Shown: in pieces, positions 23,180-30,036 of the stretch
Layout: each line of letters starts with the position of its first letter
How positions within the stretch are numbered: position 1 is the stretch's first letter
DNA from: CAXXOK01 sp964497495
Lineage (GTDB): Bacteria; Bacillota; Clostridia; Christensenellales; Aristaeellaceae
Length of the DNA stretch: 30,036 bases
Assembly (NCBI GenBank): GCA_964497495.1
Contig: CAZCCZ010000041.1
Span: 1-30,036 of the forward strand
Direction: 5' to 3'
Notes under the pieces: generated by a model
What the model was told of the DNA's origin: nothing
The model's input: the letters and a program-made list of their open reading frames with translations, nothing else
Databases searched by the model: none
Program-made: the position numbers and the translations under genes

Positions 23180-23791
23180 TCAGGCGGACGGAGCGCCGGA
23201 AGGGGGCATAAGCAGGAAAGCGTAATCCGTGCCGTGAAAATCCGCGCGGGCGAAGGGAACGAACCCGAACCCCCGGTAATAGGCGTGGTCGTTTTTGGAT
23301 ACGATACTTTCCACGTACAGCGTTTGGCCCGCGAAGGCCTCCATGCTCCGTTTCAGCACCGCGGCCCCCGCGCCCTTCTCGGAGGAGGCCAGAAACTCCA
23401 GCGTGGCGCAAGGCGTTTCCGGCGCGTAGGTTTCTAGCACGGCGAACAGCTCGCCCACGCGCCGGAAAGCGCCGGGGCTTAGCAGGAAAAGCCGCAGGAA
23501 TCCCGGCCACAGGCCGAGGCGGACCGCGTTGCGAAAATCCAGTTCTGGCGCATCCGGCGCAGACCACAGCGCGCAGGCCACCACGCCGCGCCCGGGTTCC
23601 TCCGCCACGAATACGCGGCCCGCGCGCAATGCGTACCGGAGCATTACGGCCAGAAAAACCTCCGCCGGTCTTCTGCGGGCCCGGAACAGGTAGCCGTTAA
23701 ACATCGGCGTACGCCAAAAAGAGCGGGTCAACACTGCCGCCGTTTCCGCGAATTCCTTCGGGGACGGACGCTTAAGCTCCCGTATTTCCAT
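23180..23791 (-). CDS. GNAT family N-acetyltransferase
   Basis: A 203-residue protein; the ATG follows GGAGG at seven bases. The arrangement is that of a GNAT: strand GRVFVAEEPGRGVVACALW, strand ATLEFLASSEKGAGAAVLKRSMEAF with the SEKGAGAA acetyl-CoA loop (near residue 133), then TLYVESIVSKNDHAYYRGFGFVPFA, the usual Tyr-containing end. It resembles the GNATs related to puromycin acetyltransferase in layout. Substrate unknown. Transcribed alone, just upstream of the T-box unit and separated from it by a terminator. Confidence 0.83.
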   Translation of the reverse strand: MEIRELKRPSPKEFAETAAVLTRSFWRTPMFNGYLFRARRRPAEVFLAVMLRYALRAGRVFVAEEPGRGVVACALWSAPDAPELDFRNAVRLGLWPGFLRLFLLSPGAFRRVGELFAVLETYAPETPCATLEFLASSEKGAGAAVLKRSMEAFAGQTLYVESIVSKNDHAYYRGFGFVPFARADFHGTDYAFLLMPPSGAPSA

Positions 23792-23886
23792 GGGCGCGCC
23801 TCCGTAACGGGCGGGCGTTCCGCCCGCTGCGCCTCATCATACCACAGGCGGAGGGCTTCGGCAACCGTCCCCCGGCGGGTTCTCGC

Positions 23887-23915
23887 TTTACCGTGCCTGA
23901 AGGCTATGGTATAAT
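23887..23915 (+). promoter_or_regulatory. Promoter of the small membrane protein - murI unit
   Basis: TTTACC (23887-23892) and consensus TATAAT (23910-23915) with 17-base spacing, about 88 bases before the first start codon. Confidence 0.7.
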
Positions 23916-24002
23916 AAGGGCGCTTTCGGCGAACGCCGGGGCCCGCGTGCCCGCCGTTCTTTCAGCATGCGGGTACACGCCTTTTACGGAGGAGGAACGC
24001 CC

Positions 24003-24494
24003 TTGTACCGATACAACAGCCAGAGCCGCTTCAACACCGTGATGCGCTCCAACCGCTACCGCCCGATTCTGCTCATACTGGCTGTCGTGGTGGCGGCTTT
24101 CCTGCTGCTCAAGCTCGTGGGCGTCGGGGGCCTGAGCGAAGCGACTTTCGAGAAACAACGCAACGCTAAGCTCAGAGACGAGATACAGTATGCCATTACG
24201 CAAACCAACAAGCTTTCCCGGCTGGGAGCGACAAACACCAGCAACGTGCTGGGCAAGGTCCGGGAATACGTGCACGGCATCGAGATCATCAACGACCTGA
24301 ACGTAGGGATGTTCGGCGAGGTGGGCCGCCTGTACCAACAGTCCGTTTTTGATAAAATCTATACGATCATCGACGCTTACGACGCCAAACTTTCCAGCGG
24401 GCAGAAGGTGAGCGACTCGCTGGCCGACCTTTCCGCGGCCATCAACGACCTGAGCGCGCAGACCACCGCGATCATCGGCGTTTCCGAAACGTAA
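24003..24494 (+). CDS. Membrane-anchored coiled-coil protein, unknown function
   Basis: A 163-residue protein from a TTG start chosen for the GGAGGAGG about nine bases upstream; an in-frame ATG at 23967 has no site. A short basic N-terminus (RSNRYR) is followed by one membrane helix (about residues 21-39), then a long helical region, partly coiled-coil, with heptad-like ISxL patterns to the end. I recognise no named family. It lies 50 bases before murI on the same strand, so a cell-envelope role is plausible by position only. Confidence 0.7.
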   Translation: MYRYNSQSRFNTVMRSNRYRPILLILAVVVAAFLLLKLVGVGGLSEATFEKQRNAKLRDEIQYAITQTNKLSRLGATNTSNVLGKVREYVHGIEIINDLNVGMFGEVGRLYQQSVFDKIYTIIDAYDAKLSSGQKVSDSLADLSAAINDLSAQTTAIIGVSET

Positions 24495-24544
24495 GCGGCT
24501 GCTCCGCCGCGTGGCGGAACAAACGGTATCGGAGGTGGCATAGG

Positions 24545-25369
24545 TTGGACGCGCGGCCTATCGGGGTTTTCGACAGCGGTTTCGGCGGCGTGACCGTGCT
24601 GGCTTCGGCGGCGCGGCTGCTGCCCGCGGAGGACTTTATCTTTCTGGGGGATAATCTGCACGCGCCCTACGGCGACCGTACGCCGGAAGAGGTGCTGGCG
24701 TTCGCGCGCAGCGCGGTGGGCAGGCTGGCGGATATGGGCTGCAAGGCGATCCTGATCGCCTGCAACACGGCCACCAGCGTGGCGGCGGCCGCGTTGCGAA
24801 GCGAGCTTACGCTGCCGATCATCGCCATGGAGCCCGCGCTGAAACCCGCGTCCCAGCTGCCGGGCAAGGGCGCGGTGCTGGTAATGGCGACCGTTATGAC
24901 GCTGAAACTGCCGCTGTTTCAAACGCTGATGAAGAGCTACGGGCAGGACGCCGTACCCGTGCCCTGCCCGGGCCTGGTGGAACTGATCGAGGCGGGGGAG
25001 ACGGACGGCCCGCGTGTACGCCGGAAGCTGAACGAACTGCTGTCTCCCCACCTGGAACGGCCGGTGAAGGCCGTGGTGCTGGGTTGCACGCACTACGTGT
25101 TCCTGAAGCCCGCCCTGCGCGCTTTCCTGCCCGCCGGGGTAACGCTGGTGGACGGAAACGAGGGCACGGCGCGGCAGTTAAGAAACAGGCTCAGGCAGAA
25201 AGACCTGCTGAAAGCGCCGCCGGACGAAGCGCCGGGCGAGCCGGGAAAGATCGTTTTTTTATCCACTTCGTTGGACGCGGCCGTGCCCGAAAGGCTGCGC
25301 GCGCAGTTCCGGCGGGCCGCCGGCGCGCCGGACGCGGCTTGCGCTCCGCCCTCCGTTACGGTAGAATAG
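24545..25369 (+). CDS. murI: Glutamate racemase
   Basis: A 274-residue protein, full length for the family, with a TTG start preceded by GGAGG at nine bases. The N-terminal GVFDSGFGGVTVL, the two catalytic cysteines in ACNTATS (C73) and LGCTHY (C181), and LVDGNEGTARQL near the C-terminus identify it. It converts L- to D-glutamate for peptidoglycan. The UDP-GlcNAc 2-epimerase gene begins 48 bases downstream, so the two wall-related enzymes may share a transcript. Confidence 0.95.
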   Translation: MDARPIGVFDSGFGGVTVLASAARLLPAEDFIFLGDNLHAPYGDRTPEEVLAFARSAVGRLADMGCKAILIACNTATSVAAAALRSELTLPIIAMEPALKPASQLPGKGAVLVMATVMTLKLPLFQTLMKSYGQDAVPVPCPGLVELIEAGETDGPRVRRKLNELLSPHLERPVKAVVLGCTHYVFLKPALRAFLPAGVTLVDGNEGTARQLRNRLRQKDLLKAPPDEAPGEPGKIVFLSTSLDAAVPERLRAQFRRAAGAPDAACAPPSVTVE

Positions 25370-25417
25370 GAAACGGCACGAGTATCGCCGCGCAGAGCGG
25401 GTTAGGTTGGTTTGCGA

Positions 25418-26515
25418 ATGAAAAAAGTGATGCTTATCTTCGGCACCCGTCCCGAGGCGATCAAGATGTGTCCGCTGGTGCACGTGCTGGAGAACCATCC
25501 CGCCTTTCAGACCGTCGTTTGCGTTACCGGGCAGCACCGCCAGATGCTGGACCAGATTCTGGACTGCTTTCAGATCACGCCGAAGTACGACCTGTGCATC
25601 ATGCAGGAGAAGCAGACCCTGTTCGACGTAACGGTCAACATCCTGCAAAAAATCCGCGCGATTCTGGACGCGGAAAAGCCGGACGTGGTGCTGGTACACG
25701 GGGATACCTCCACGGCGTTCGTTACTTCGTTGGCGTGCTTTTATCTGCAAATTCCCGTGGGCCACGTGGAAGCGGGCCTGCGCACCTATAACCTGCATTC
25801 GCCCTTTCCCGAGGAGTTCAACCGGCAGGCGGTGGACCTGATCGCCCGGTTTTATTTCGCGCCCACCGATATGAGCCGCCAGAACCTCCTGCGGGAAGGC
25901 AAGCCGGAAGGCGCGATCTACGTGACCGGCAACACCGTGATCGACGCGCTTTCCACCACCGTGCGAAAGGATTACACCCATCCGGAGATCGAATGGGCCG
26001 AAGGCAGCCGCATGCTGCTGCTGACGGCGCACCGCAGGGAGAACCTGGGCGCCCCCATGCTGCGCATGTTCACCGCCATCCGCCGCGTGGTGGACGAGAC
26101 GCCGGACGTGAAGCTGATCTACCCCATGCACATGAACCCCTGCGTGCGCGAGACGGCCAAAAAATGTTTCAGCGGCCAGGAGCGTATCCACTGCATCGAG
26201 CCGCTGGACGTGCTGGATTTTCATAACATCATGGCGCGCGCTTATCTCATTATGACGGACAGCGGCGGTATCCAGGAGGAAGCGCCGTCGTTGGGCAAGC
26301 CCGTGCTGGTGATGCGGGATACCACCGAGCGCCCGGAGGGCCTTGCGGCGGGCACGCTGCAGCTGGTGGGCACCGGGGAGCAACCGATTTACGAGGCCGT
26401 GATGCGGCTGCTGAACGACCCGGAGGCCTACCGCGCCATGGAGCGCGCCGTGAACCCCTACGGGGACGGCCACGCCAGCGAATATATCGCCGCGATTCTG
26501 GAAAAAAACCTGTAA
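25418..26515 (+). CDS. wecB: UDP-N-acetylglucosamine 2-epimerase (non-hydrolysing)
   Basis: A 365-residue GT-B fold epimerase. Family motifs appear in order: GTRPEAIKMCPLV (residues 9-21), LVHGDTSTAF, GHVEAGLRTYN, PFPEEFNRQ, VTGNTVIDAL, LTAHRRENLG and TDSGGIQEEAPSLGKPVLVMR. It interconverts UDP-GlcNAc and UDP-ManNAc for teichoic acid linkage units or capsule; in Firmicutes it is often called mnaA. The ATG at 25418 has only a weak ribosome site (GGTTGG), unlike its neighbours, suggesting modest or coupled translation. A terminator follows directly. Confidence 0.96.
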   Translation: MKKVMLIFGTRPEAIKMCPLVHVLENHPAFQTVVCVTGQHRQMLDQILDCFQITPKYDLCIMQEKQTLFDVTVNILQKIRAILDAEKPDVVLVHGDTSTAFVTSLACFYLQIPVGHVEAGLRTYNLHSPFPEEFNRQAVDLIARFYFAPTDMSRQNLLREGKPEGAIYVTGNTVIDALSTTVRKDYTHPEIEWAEGSRMLLLTAHRRENLGAPMLRMFTAIRRVVDETPDVKLIYPMHMNPCVRETAKKCFSGQERIHCIEPLDVLDFHNIMARAYLIMTDSGGIQEEAPSLGKPVLVMRDTTERPEGLAAGTLQLVGTGEQPIYEAVMRLLNDPEAYRAMERAVNPYGDGHASEYIAAILEKNL

Positions 26516-26529
26516 GGAACGCCGCGTCG

Positions 26530-26552
26530 GAGCCGCGAAAGCGGCTCTTTTT
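26530..26552 (+). terminator. Intrinsic terminator after the epimerase gene
   Basis: GAGCCGC and GCGGCTC pair around a GAAA loop, followed by five T. A second hairpin without a T-run lies at 26561-26584 (CCGCAGCCC with GGGCTGCGG). Confidence 0.88.
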
Positions 26553-26672
26553 CGTACCTACCGCAGCCCTAAAACGGGCTGCGGCGGCTGGCCGCGTGCG
26601 GAACAGCGAAGGCGAAAGCCTTTTCTCATATGGCTTTACGAACTATTTATTTAGATTGTCTAATGAAATTTG

Positions 26673-26701
26673 TTGCAACCCCCCTCTTTTTGCGCTATAA
26701 T
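26673..26701 (+). promoter_or_regulatory. Promoter of the SDR - ligase-ACP-oxoamine synthase unit
   Basis: TTGCAA (26673-26678) and consensus TATAAT (26696-26701) with 17-base spacing. A second TATAAT lies at 26711-26716. A 13-base palindrome, TTAGATTGTCTAA (26651-26663), lies just upstream of the -35 in an unusually AT-rich stretch. Confidence 0.75.
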
Positions 26702-26746
26702 TCGACTGTTTATAATACCATACCGCACTTATACCGGAGGTACATC

Positions 26747-27583
26747 GTGAAAAACAGAACCGTATGGATCGTCGGCGCATCCAGCGGGCTCGGCTTGGCG
26801 ACGGCGGAAGCCTTCGCGCGGGACGGCTGGCTGGTGGTCGCGGGGGCCCGCTCTTTCGGCACGCCGAACGCGGATGCGCCGGCGGACGAACGAATGCGCA
26901 GGCTCAAACTGGACGTGACGGACGCGGAAAGCCGGGAAGCATTTGCCCGGCAGGCTTTCGCGGCAAGCTCAAGCGTGGACGCGCTGGTCTACTGCGCCGC
27001 GGTGCTGGTGCTGGGCCCCTGCGAGGCCGCCTCGCAGGCCGAGTACGAGCGCGTGATGCAGACCAATTTCTTGGGGTTGACGGCCATGGTGTCGCTGGTG
27101 CTGCCCGCCATGCGCGCCCGGCGCGCCGGTAAAATCATTCTGTTCTCATCCATCAACGGGTTGCTGGGCATCCCCTTCCAAAGCGCCTACACCGCCTCCA
27201 AACACGCGATCGAGGGCTACGCGGAGTGCCTGGCCATGGAAACGCGGCCCTTCGGCATTCAGGTGAGCGTGGTGGAACCGGGGGACCACCGCGGCGGCAG
27301 CCAGCGCACGCGCCTGCATGCGGCCGCGGAAACGGCGGACTCCCCTTACGAGGCCGCGTACCGCACGGCCTGCGCCGTGATCCACAGGGACGAAACGAAC
27401 GGCCTTACGCCGGACGCGCTGGGCCGGAAGGTACTCGCCAACGCAAACCGGCGGCGCATGCGCTTTCGCCTGCGCGTAGCCAAGCCCGACCAGCGCCTGA
27501 TGGTGGCGCTGCACGACGCGTTGCCCCCGGCCCTGAGCATGGGGATTCTGCGCGGTTATTACGGGAAGGGGGGCCGGGCGTGA
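26747..27583 (+). CDS. Short-chain dehydrogenase/reductase, candidate 3-keto long-chain base reductase
   Basis: A 278-residue classical SDR with a GTG start preceded by CCGGAGG at six bases. The cofactor motif GASSGLG is at residues 10-16, the catalytic Ser at about 134, and YTASK gives Tyr148 and Lys152. The usual NNAG is replaced by CAAV. VVEPGDHRGG follows the active site. Length and layout suit reductases acting on lipid keto groups. Its stop overlaps the start of the ligase-ACP-oxoamine synthase gene by one base (TGATG), so the two are translationally coupled. By analogy with KDSR/CerR, which reduce 3-ketosphinganine, it may reduce the keto-amine made by that synthase. This is inference from the neighbour. 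Confidence 0.88.
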   Translation: MKNRTVWIVGASSGLGLATAEAFARDGWLVVAGARSFGTPNADAPADERMRRLKLDVTDAESREAFARQAFAASSSVDALVYCAAVLVLGPCEAASQAEYERVMQTNFLGLTAMVSLVLPAMRARRAGKIILFSSINGLLGIPFQSAYTASKHAIEGYAECLAMETRPFGIQVSVVEPGDHRGGSQRTRLHAAAETADSPYEAAYRTACAVIHRDETNGLTPDALGRKVLANANRRRMRFRLRVAKPDQRLMVALHDALPPALSMGILRGYYGKGGRA

Positions 27584-30036
27584 TGGAAAAACGGAACGTG
27601 TTGCGTGTCAGCCGGGCGCTGCGCGAAGATATGCGGTTTGCCACCCTATACGGTCTGGCTTGTTCCTACGGGAACGAGGAAGCCGCCGTATGGCTGGAAA
27701 ACGGAACGGTTCGCACCCTGTCCTTCGACGATTACGCGCACATGACGCGCGATTACGCGGCCTTCCTGCATACTGCCGTGGGCGCGAAGCCCGGCGCGTT
27801 CGTCGCCATCGCCATGGACACCTGCAAGGAATGGTACCCTGTTTTCTGGGGCGTCGTTCAGGCGGGCTACAACGCCCTGCTGCTGGATTTGTCGCTTTCC
27901 GACGCGATGACCGGGTATCTGCTGAATCAGGCGGGGGTCGTCGCGCTGATCACCACGAAGGCGCGCGCGCTTGCGGACGGCGTGAAGCTCATCCCCGCCG
28001 CGGAACTGTTCGCCGCGCCGCCCGCGCCGGAAACGTTCGAGCCGGTTTTCGGCGATAAGGTGGCGCTGTGCACCAGCGGCACCACGGGCACCAGCCGAAT
28101 TTTCGTGTACGACGAAAAAGCGGTGGCGGAACAGGTGCTTTCCTCCGAACTCCTCTACCGCGTGCAGAAGCGCCTTATCGCGGACGAACACCGCCGCGCG
28201 CTGGCGTTTCTGCCCTTCCACCATGTGTTCGGCTTCATGGCCAACCTGATGTGGGTGAACTTCGTGGGCTTCGCCAATGTCTATCTGGAAAACCGCACCC
28301 CGCAGGCGATTCTGGAAACGGCTCAGGCTTGCCGCCCCGACCTGCTGATTACCGTACCGCTGCTGGCTAACAATTTCTGCATCGGCCTGCAAAAGAAGCT
28401 GGCCAAAGAAAGCGCCGTGAAACGCGGCATGTTCCGGGCGCTCAAGGGCGTCAGCCTCGGCGTGCAGACGGTCGCCCCGGAGTTCGGCCTCCGGCTCGCT
28501 GAAAAAGTCCTTTTCAGGGGCGTGGACGGAAAGCTGCTGGGCACGAACATCAAGGCGATCATCCTGGGCGGCAGCCACACGCCCAGCGAACACCTGCGCA
28601 CGCTCAACGCGCTGGGCTACTTCACCGTCTGCGGCTTCGGCATGACGGAGACCGCCGTGACCAGCCTGGAAACCTCCCTGAGCCTGCGCAAGCGCGTAAG
28701 CGGGTCGGTGGGCAAGCCGCTTAACAACGTGGAATACCGCGTGGCCCCCGGCGAGGCGCGCGGCCGCCGCGGGGAAATGCTCATCCGAGGCGCGACCCTG
28801 CACACCGGCAGGCTGGTGGACGGCAAGCTGCTTCTGCCGGACACGCTGGAAGGCGGATGGTACCCTACCGGCGACGTGGTGCGGCTGGAAAAGGGCGACC
28901 GCATGTTCGTGGAGGGCCGCTGCAAGGACGTGATCGTCAACGAGTCCGGCGAAAACGTATACCCGGACGAGCTGGAAGATATCTTTTCCGTGCTGGAAGG
29001 CCCGGAACAGCTGACCGTGCTGGGCGTGAAGAAGCCCGGGAAGAACCAGCGGTACGAGGACATCGCGCTGGTGATGAACGTGGGCGACCGTTACAAGGAC
29101 GACGCCTTCCTGGAAGGCGTGCTGCGCCGGACGCTGGCGATCAACGACCGGCTGCCCACGCTGAAGCGCGTCACCCGCGTGCTGGTCACCGCCGAGAAGC
29201 TGCCGCTGGTCAACGGCATCAAGGTCAAGCGGCTGGAACTGAAAGCGCAGATCGAGCAGAACAAGTTGGCTTACCGCGACCTGCGCATGACCGCCGCCAA
29301 GGCCGCCCCTTCGGAACCGCCCGCGCCGGAAGTGGTGGCAAGGGAAGTGAAACCGTCGGACCTGATGCTGGAGGAGATTCGCGGCAAGGTGCGCGCGCTG
29401 TACGCCGAGGCGCTGCAACTGGACGCGGGCGGGTTCTCCGACGACGCGCATTTCATTGACGAGCTGGGCGGGGACAGCCTGCAGGTGCTTTCCGCGTCGC
29501 TCAAGGCGGAGGAGCAGTTTAACGTCACCATTCCCGTGGAGGAGTACGGGCGCTGCACCACCGTCAACGACATGAGCGCCCTCATCTACGGCAAGCTGAA
29601 CGGCGTGGGCGCGTACGAAAGCCAGTCCCAGCCGGACGAGGAGATCGCGCCCATTACCCGCTTCGAGGATACGCCGGAGTGCATCGCCTTCCAGAAGCGG
29701 ATGAACGACCTGATGGCCAAGGGGGAGGATAACCCCTACTTCGTCTGTCACGAATCCCCGCTGCGCGACAAGAGCCTGATGGCGGGGCACGAGGTGCTCA
29801 ACTTCGGCTCCTACAACTACGTGGGCATGAGCGGCCGCCCGGAGGTGATGGAGGCCGCCAAGGCCGCCATCGATAAATACGGCACAAGCGCCAGCGGCAG
29901 TCGGCTGCTGGCGGGCGAAAAGAAGATCCACGAGGAACTGGAAGCGGAGCTGGCGGACTGGAAACACTCCGAGGATTGCCTGGTGCTGGTGGGCGGACAT
30001 TCCACCAACGTGACGATAGTGGGCAATTTCTGCAAC
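27583..30036 (+). CDS. Acyl ligase - acyl carrier - alpha-oxoamine synthase fusion, 3' partial
   Basis: An open frame of 818 codons without a stop, cut by the window edge. Residues 1-560 are an adenylate-forming ligase with LCTSGTTGTS (from residue 162), LPFHHVFGF, GFGMTET (351-357), YPTGDVV (Asp431), ESGENVYPDELED and the lysine of NGIKVKR (K547). A Pro/Ala/Glu linker (567-585) leads to an acyl carrier domain with FIDELGGDSLQVL; Ser632 is the phosphopantetheine site. From about 690 an alpha-oxoamine synthase begins, with LNFGSYNYVGMSG, the KYGTSASGSRLLAGEKKIHEEL signature and LVLVGGHSTNVTIVG; its PLP lysine lies beyond the window. The likely reaction is loading an acid on the carrier, then decarboxylative condensation with an amino acid, as in serine palmitoyltransferase. 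Confidence 0.9.
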   Translation, partial: MEKRNVLRVSRALREDMRFATLYGLACSYGNEEAAVWLENGTVRTLSFDDYAHMTRDYAAFLHTAVGAKPGAFVAIAMDTCKEWYPVFWGVVQAGYNALLLDLSLSDAMTGYLLNQAGVVALITTKARALADGVKLIPAAELFAAPPAPETFEPVFGDKVALCTSGTTGTSRIFVYDEKAVAEQVLSSELLYRVQKRLIADEHRRALAFLPFHHVFGFMANLMWVNFVGFANVYLENRTPQAILETAQACRPDLLITVPLLANNFCIGLQKKLAKESAVKRGMFRALKGVSLGVQTVAPEFGLRLAEKVLFRGVDGKLLGTNIKAIILGGSHTPSEHLRTLNALGYFTVCGFGMTETAVTSLETSLSLRKRVSGSVGKPLNNVEYRVAPGEARGRRGEMLIRGATLHTGRLVDGKLLLPDTLEGGWYPTGDVVRLEKGDRMFVEGRCKDVIVNESGENVYPDELEDIFSVLEGPEQLTVLGVKKPGKNQRYEDIALVMNVGDRYKDDAFLEGVLRRTLAINDRLPTLKRVTRVLVTAEKLPLVNGIKVKRLELKAQIEQNKLAYRDLRMTAAKAAPSEPPAPEVVAREVKPSDLMLEEIRGKVRALYAEALQLDAGGFSDDAHFIDELGGDSLQVLSASLKAEEQFNVTIPVEEYGRCTTVNDMSALIYGKLNGVGAYESQSQPDEEIAPITRFEDTPECIAFQKRMNDLMAKGEDNPYFVCHESPLRDKSLMAGHEVLNFGSYNYVGMSGRPEVMEAAKAAIDKYGTSASGSRLLAGEKKIHEELEAELADWKHSEDCLVLVGGHSTNVTIVGNFCN

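Noticed and set aside
26630..26746. An ATG at 26630 as start of the SDR
   Set aside because: It would put both -10 boxes and the -35 inside the coding region and add residues not seen in SDRs. The GTG at 26747 has a strong ribosome site.
27646..30000. A long open frame of 784 codons on the minus strand
   Set aside because: It is the antisense shadow of the ligase-ACP-oxoamine synthase gene. Its translation is rich in His, Gln, Arg and Ala without motifs, while the plus strand shows clear motifs of three families in order.
1..30036. tRNA, rRNA, insertion sequence, CRISPR, phage or toxin-antitoxin elements
   Set aside because: I looked for transposase-like proteins, terminal repeats, clover-leaf ends and short coupled gene pairs of such types and saw none.

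Overview
The window looks like one scaffold piece from a GC-rich anaerobic Firmicute (Clostridia). The grounds are sigma-A type promoters, strong AGGAGG ribosome binding sites, frequent GTG and TTG starts, a T-box leader, a multi-subunit biotin-dependent Na+ decarboxylase and Pro-Thr-rich secreted proteins. I cannot name the genus; a Christensenellales-like gut or rumen bacterium is only a guess. Two runs of exactly ten N (8495-8504 and 21217-21226) are nominal scaffold gaps. Both fall inside genes that appear intact.

Layout. 1-3902 (+): the 3' part of an S1-domain protein, its terminator, then a tight purC - CapE-type UDP-GlcNAc 4,6-dehydratase - GNAT unit. 4159-9198 (+): a five-gene operon for a Na+-translocating biotin decarboxylase (12S-like carboxyltransferase, OadG-like, biotin carrier, OadB, OadA/5S). 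9461-10630 (+): a YqhD-type alcohol dehydrogenase. 10695-11658 (-): a DUF4230-like membrane protein and a 61-residue membrane protein. 11887-14987 (+): a BTAD-type regulator with a degenerate GGDEF-like tail, thioredoxin and S-adenosylhomocysteinase, the last with its own strong promoter. 15089-19053 (-): two cell-surface proteins from one promoter, a secreted SH3/Pro-Thr protein and a single-pass membrane protein. 19172-21003 (-): a processive glycolipid glycosyltransferase and PlsY. 21144-23142 (-): an acyl-CoA synthetase behind a complete T-box riboswitch with a consensus promoter. 23180-23791 (-): a GNAT protein. 24003-26515 (+): a small membrane protein, glutamate racemase and UDP-GlcNAc 2-epimerase. 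26747 to the window end (+): a short-chain dehydrogenase overlapping by one base a very large open frame that runs off the window.

Two systems stand out. First, the last gene (27583 to beyond 30036) fuses an acyl-activating AMP-binding domain, an acyl carrier domain and an alpha-oxoamine synthase (serine palmitoyltransferase-like) domain, and it is translationally coupled to an SDR reductase. Together they would supply acyl activation, an acyl carrier, decarboxylative condensation with an amino acid, and keto reduction. These are the early steps of sphingoid (long-chain) base synthesis, packed into two genes. Second, an acyl-CoA synthetase, not an aminoacyl-tRNA synthetase or an amino-acid pathway gene, sits directly behind a T-box. 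This suggests that acid activation is switched on by shortage of one amino acid, possibly to feed reductive carboxylation of short branched or aryl acids. Both functional readings are inferences; the sequence architecture is directly visible.
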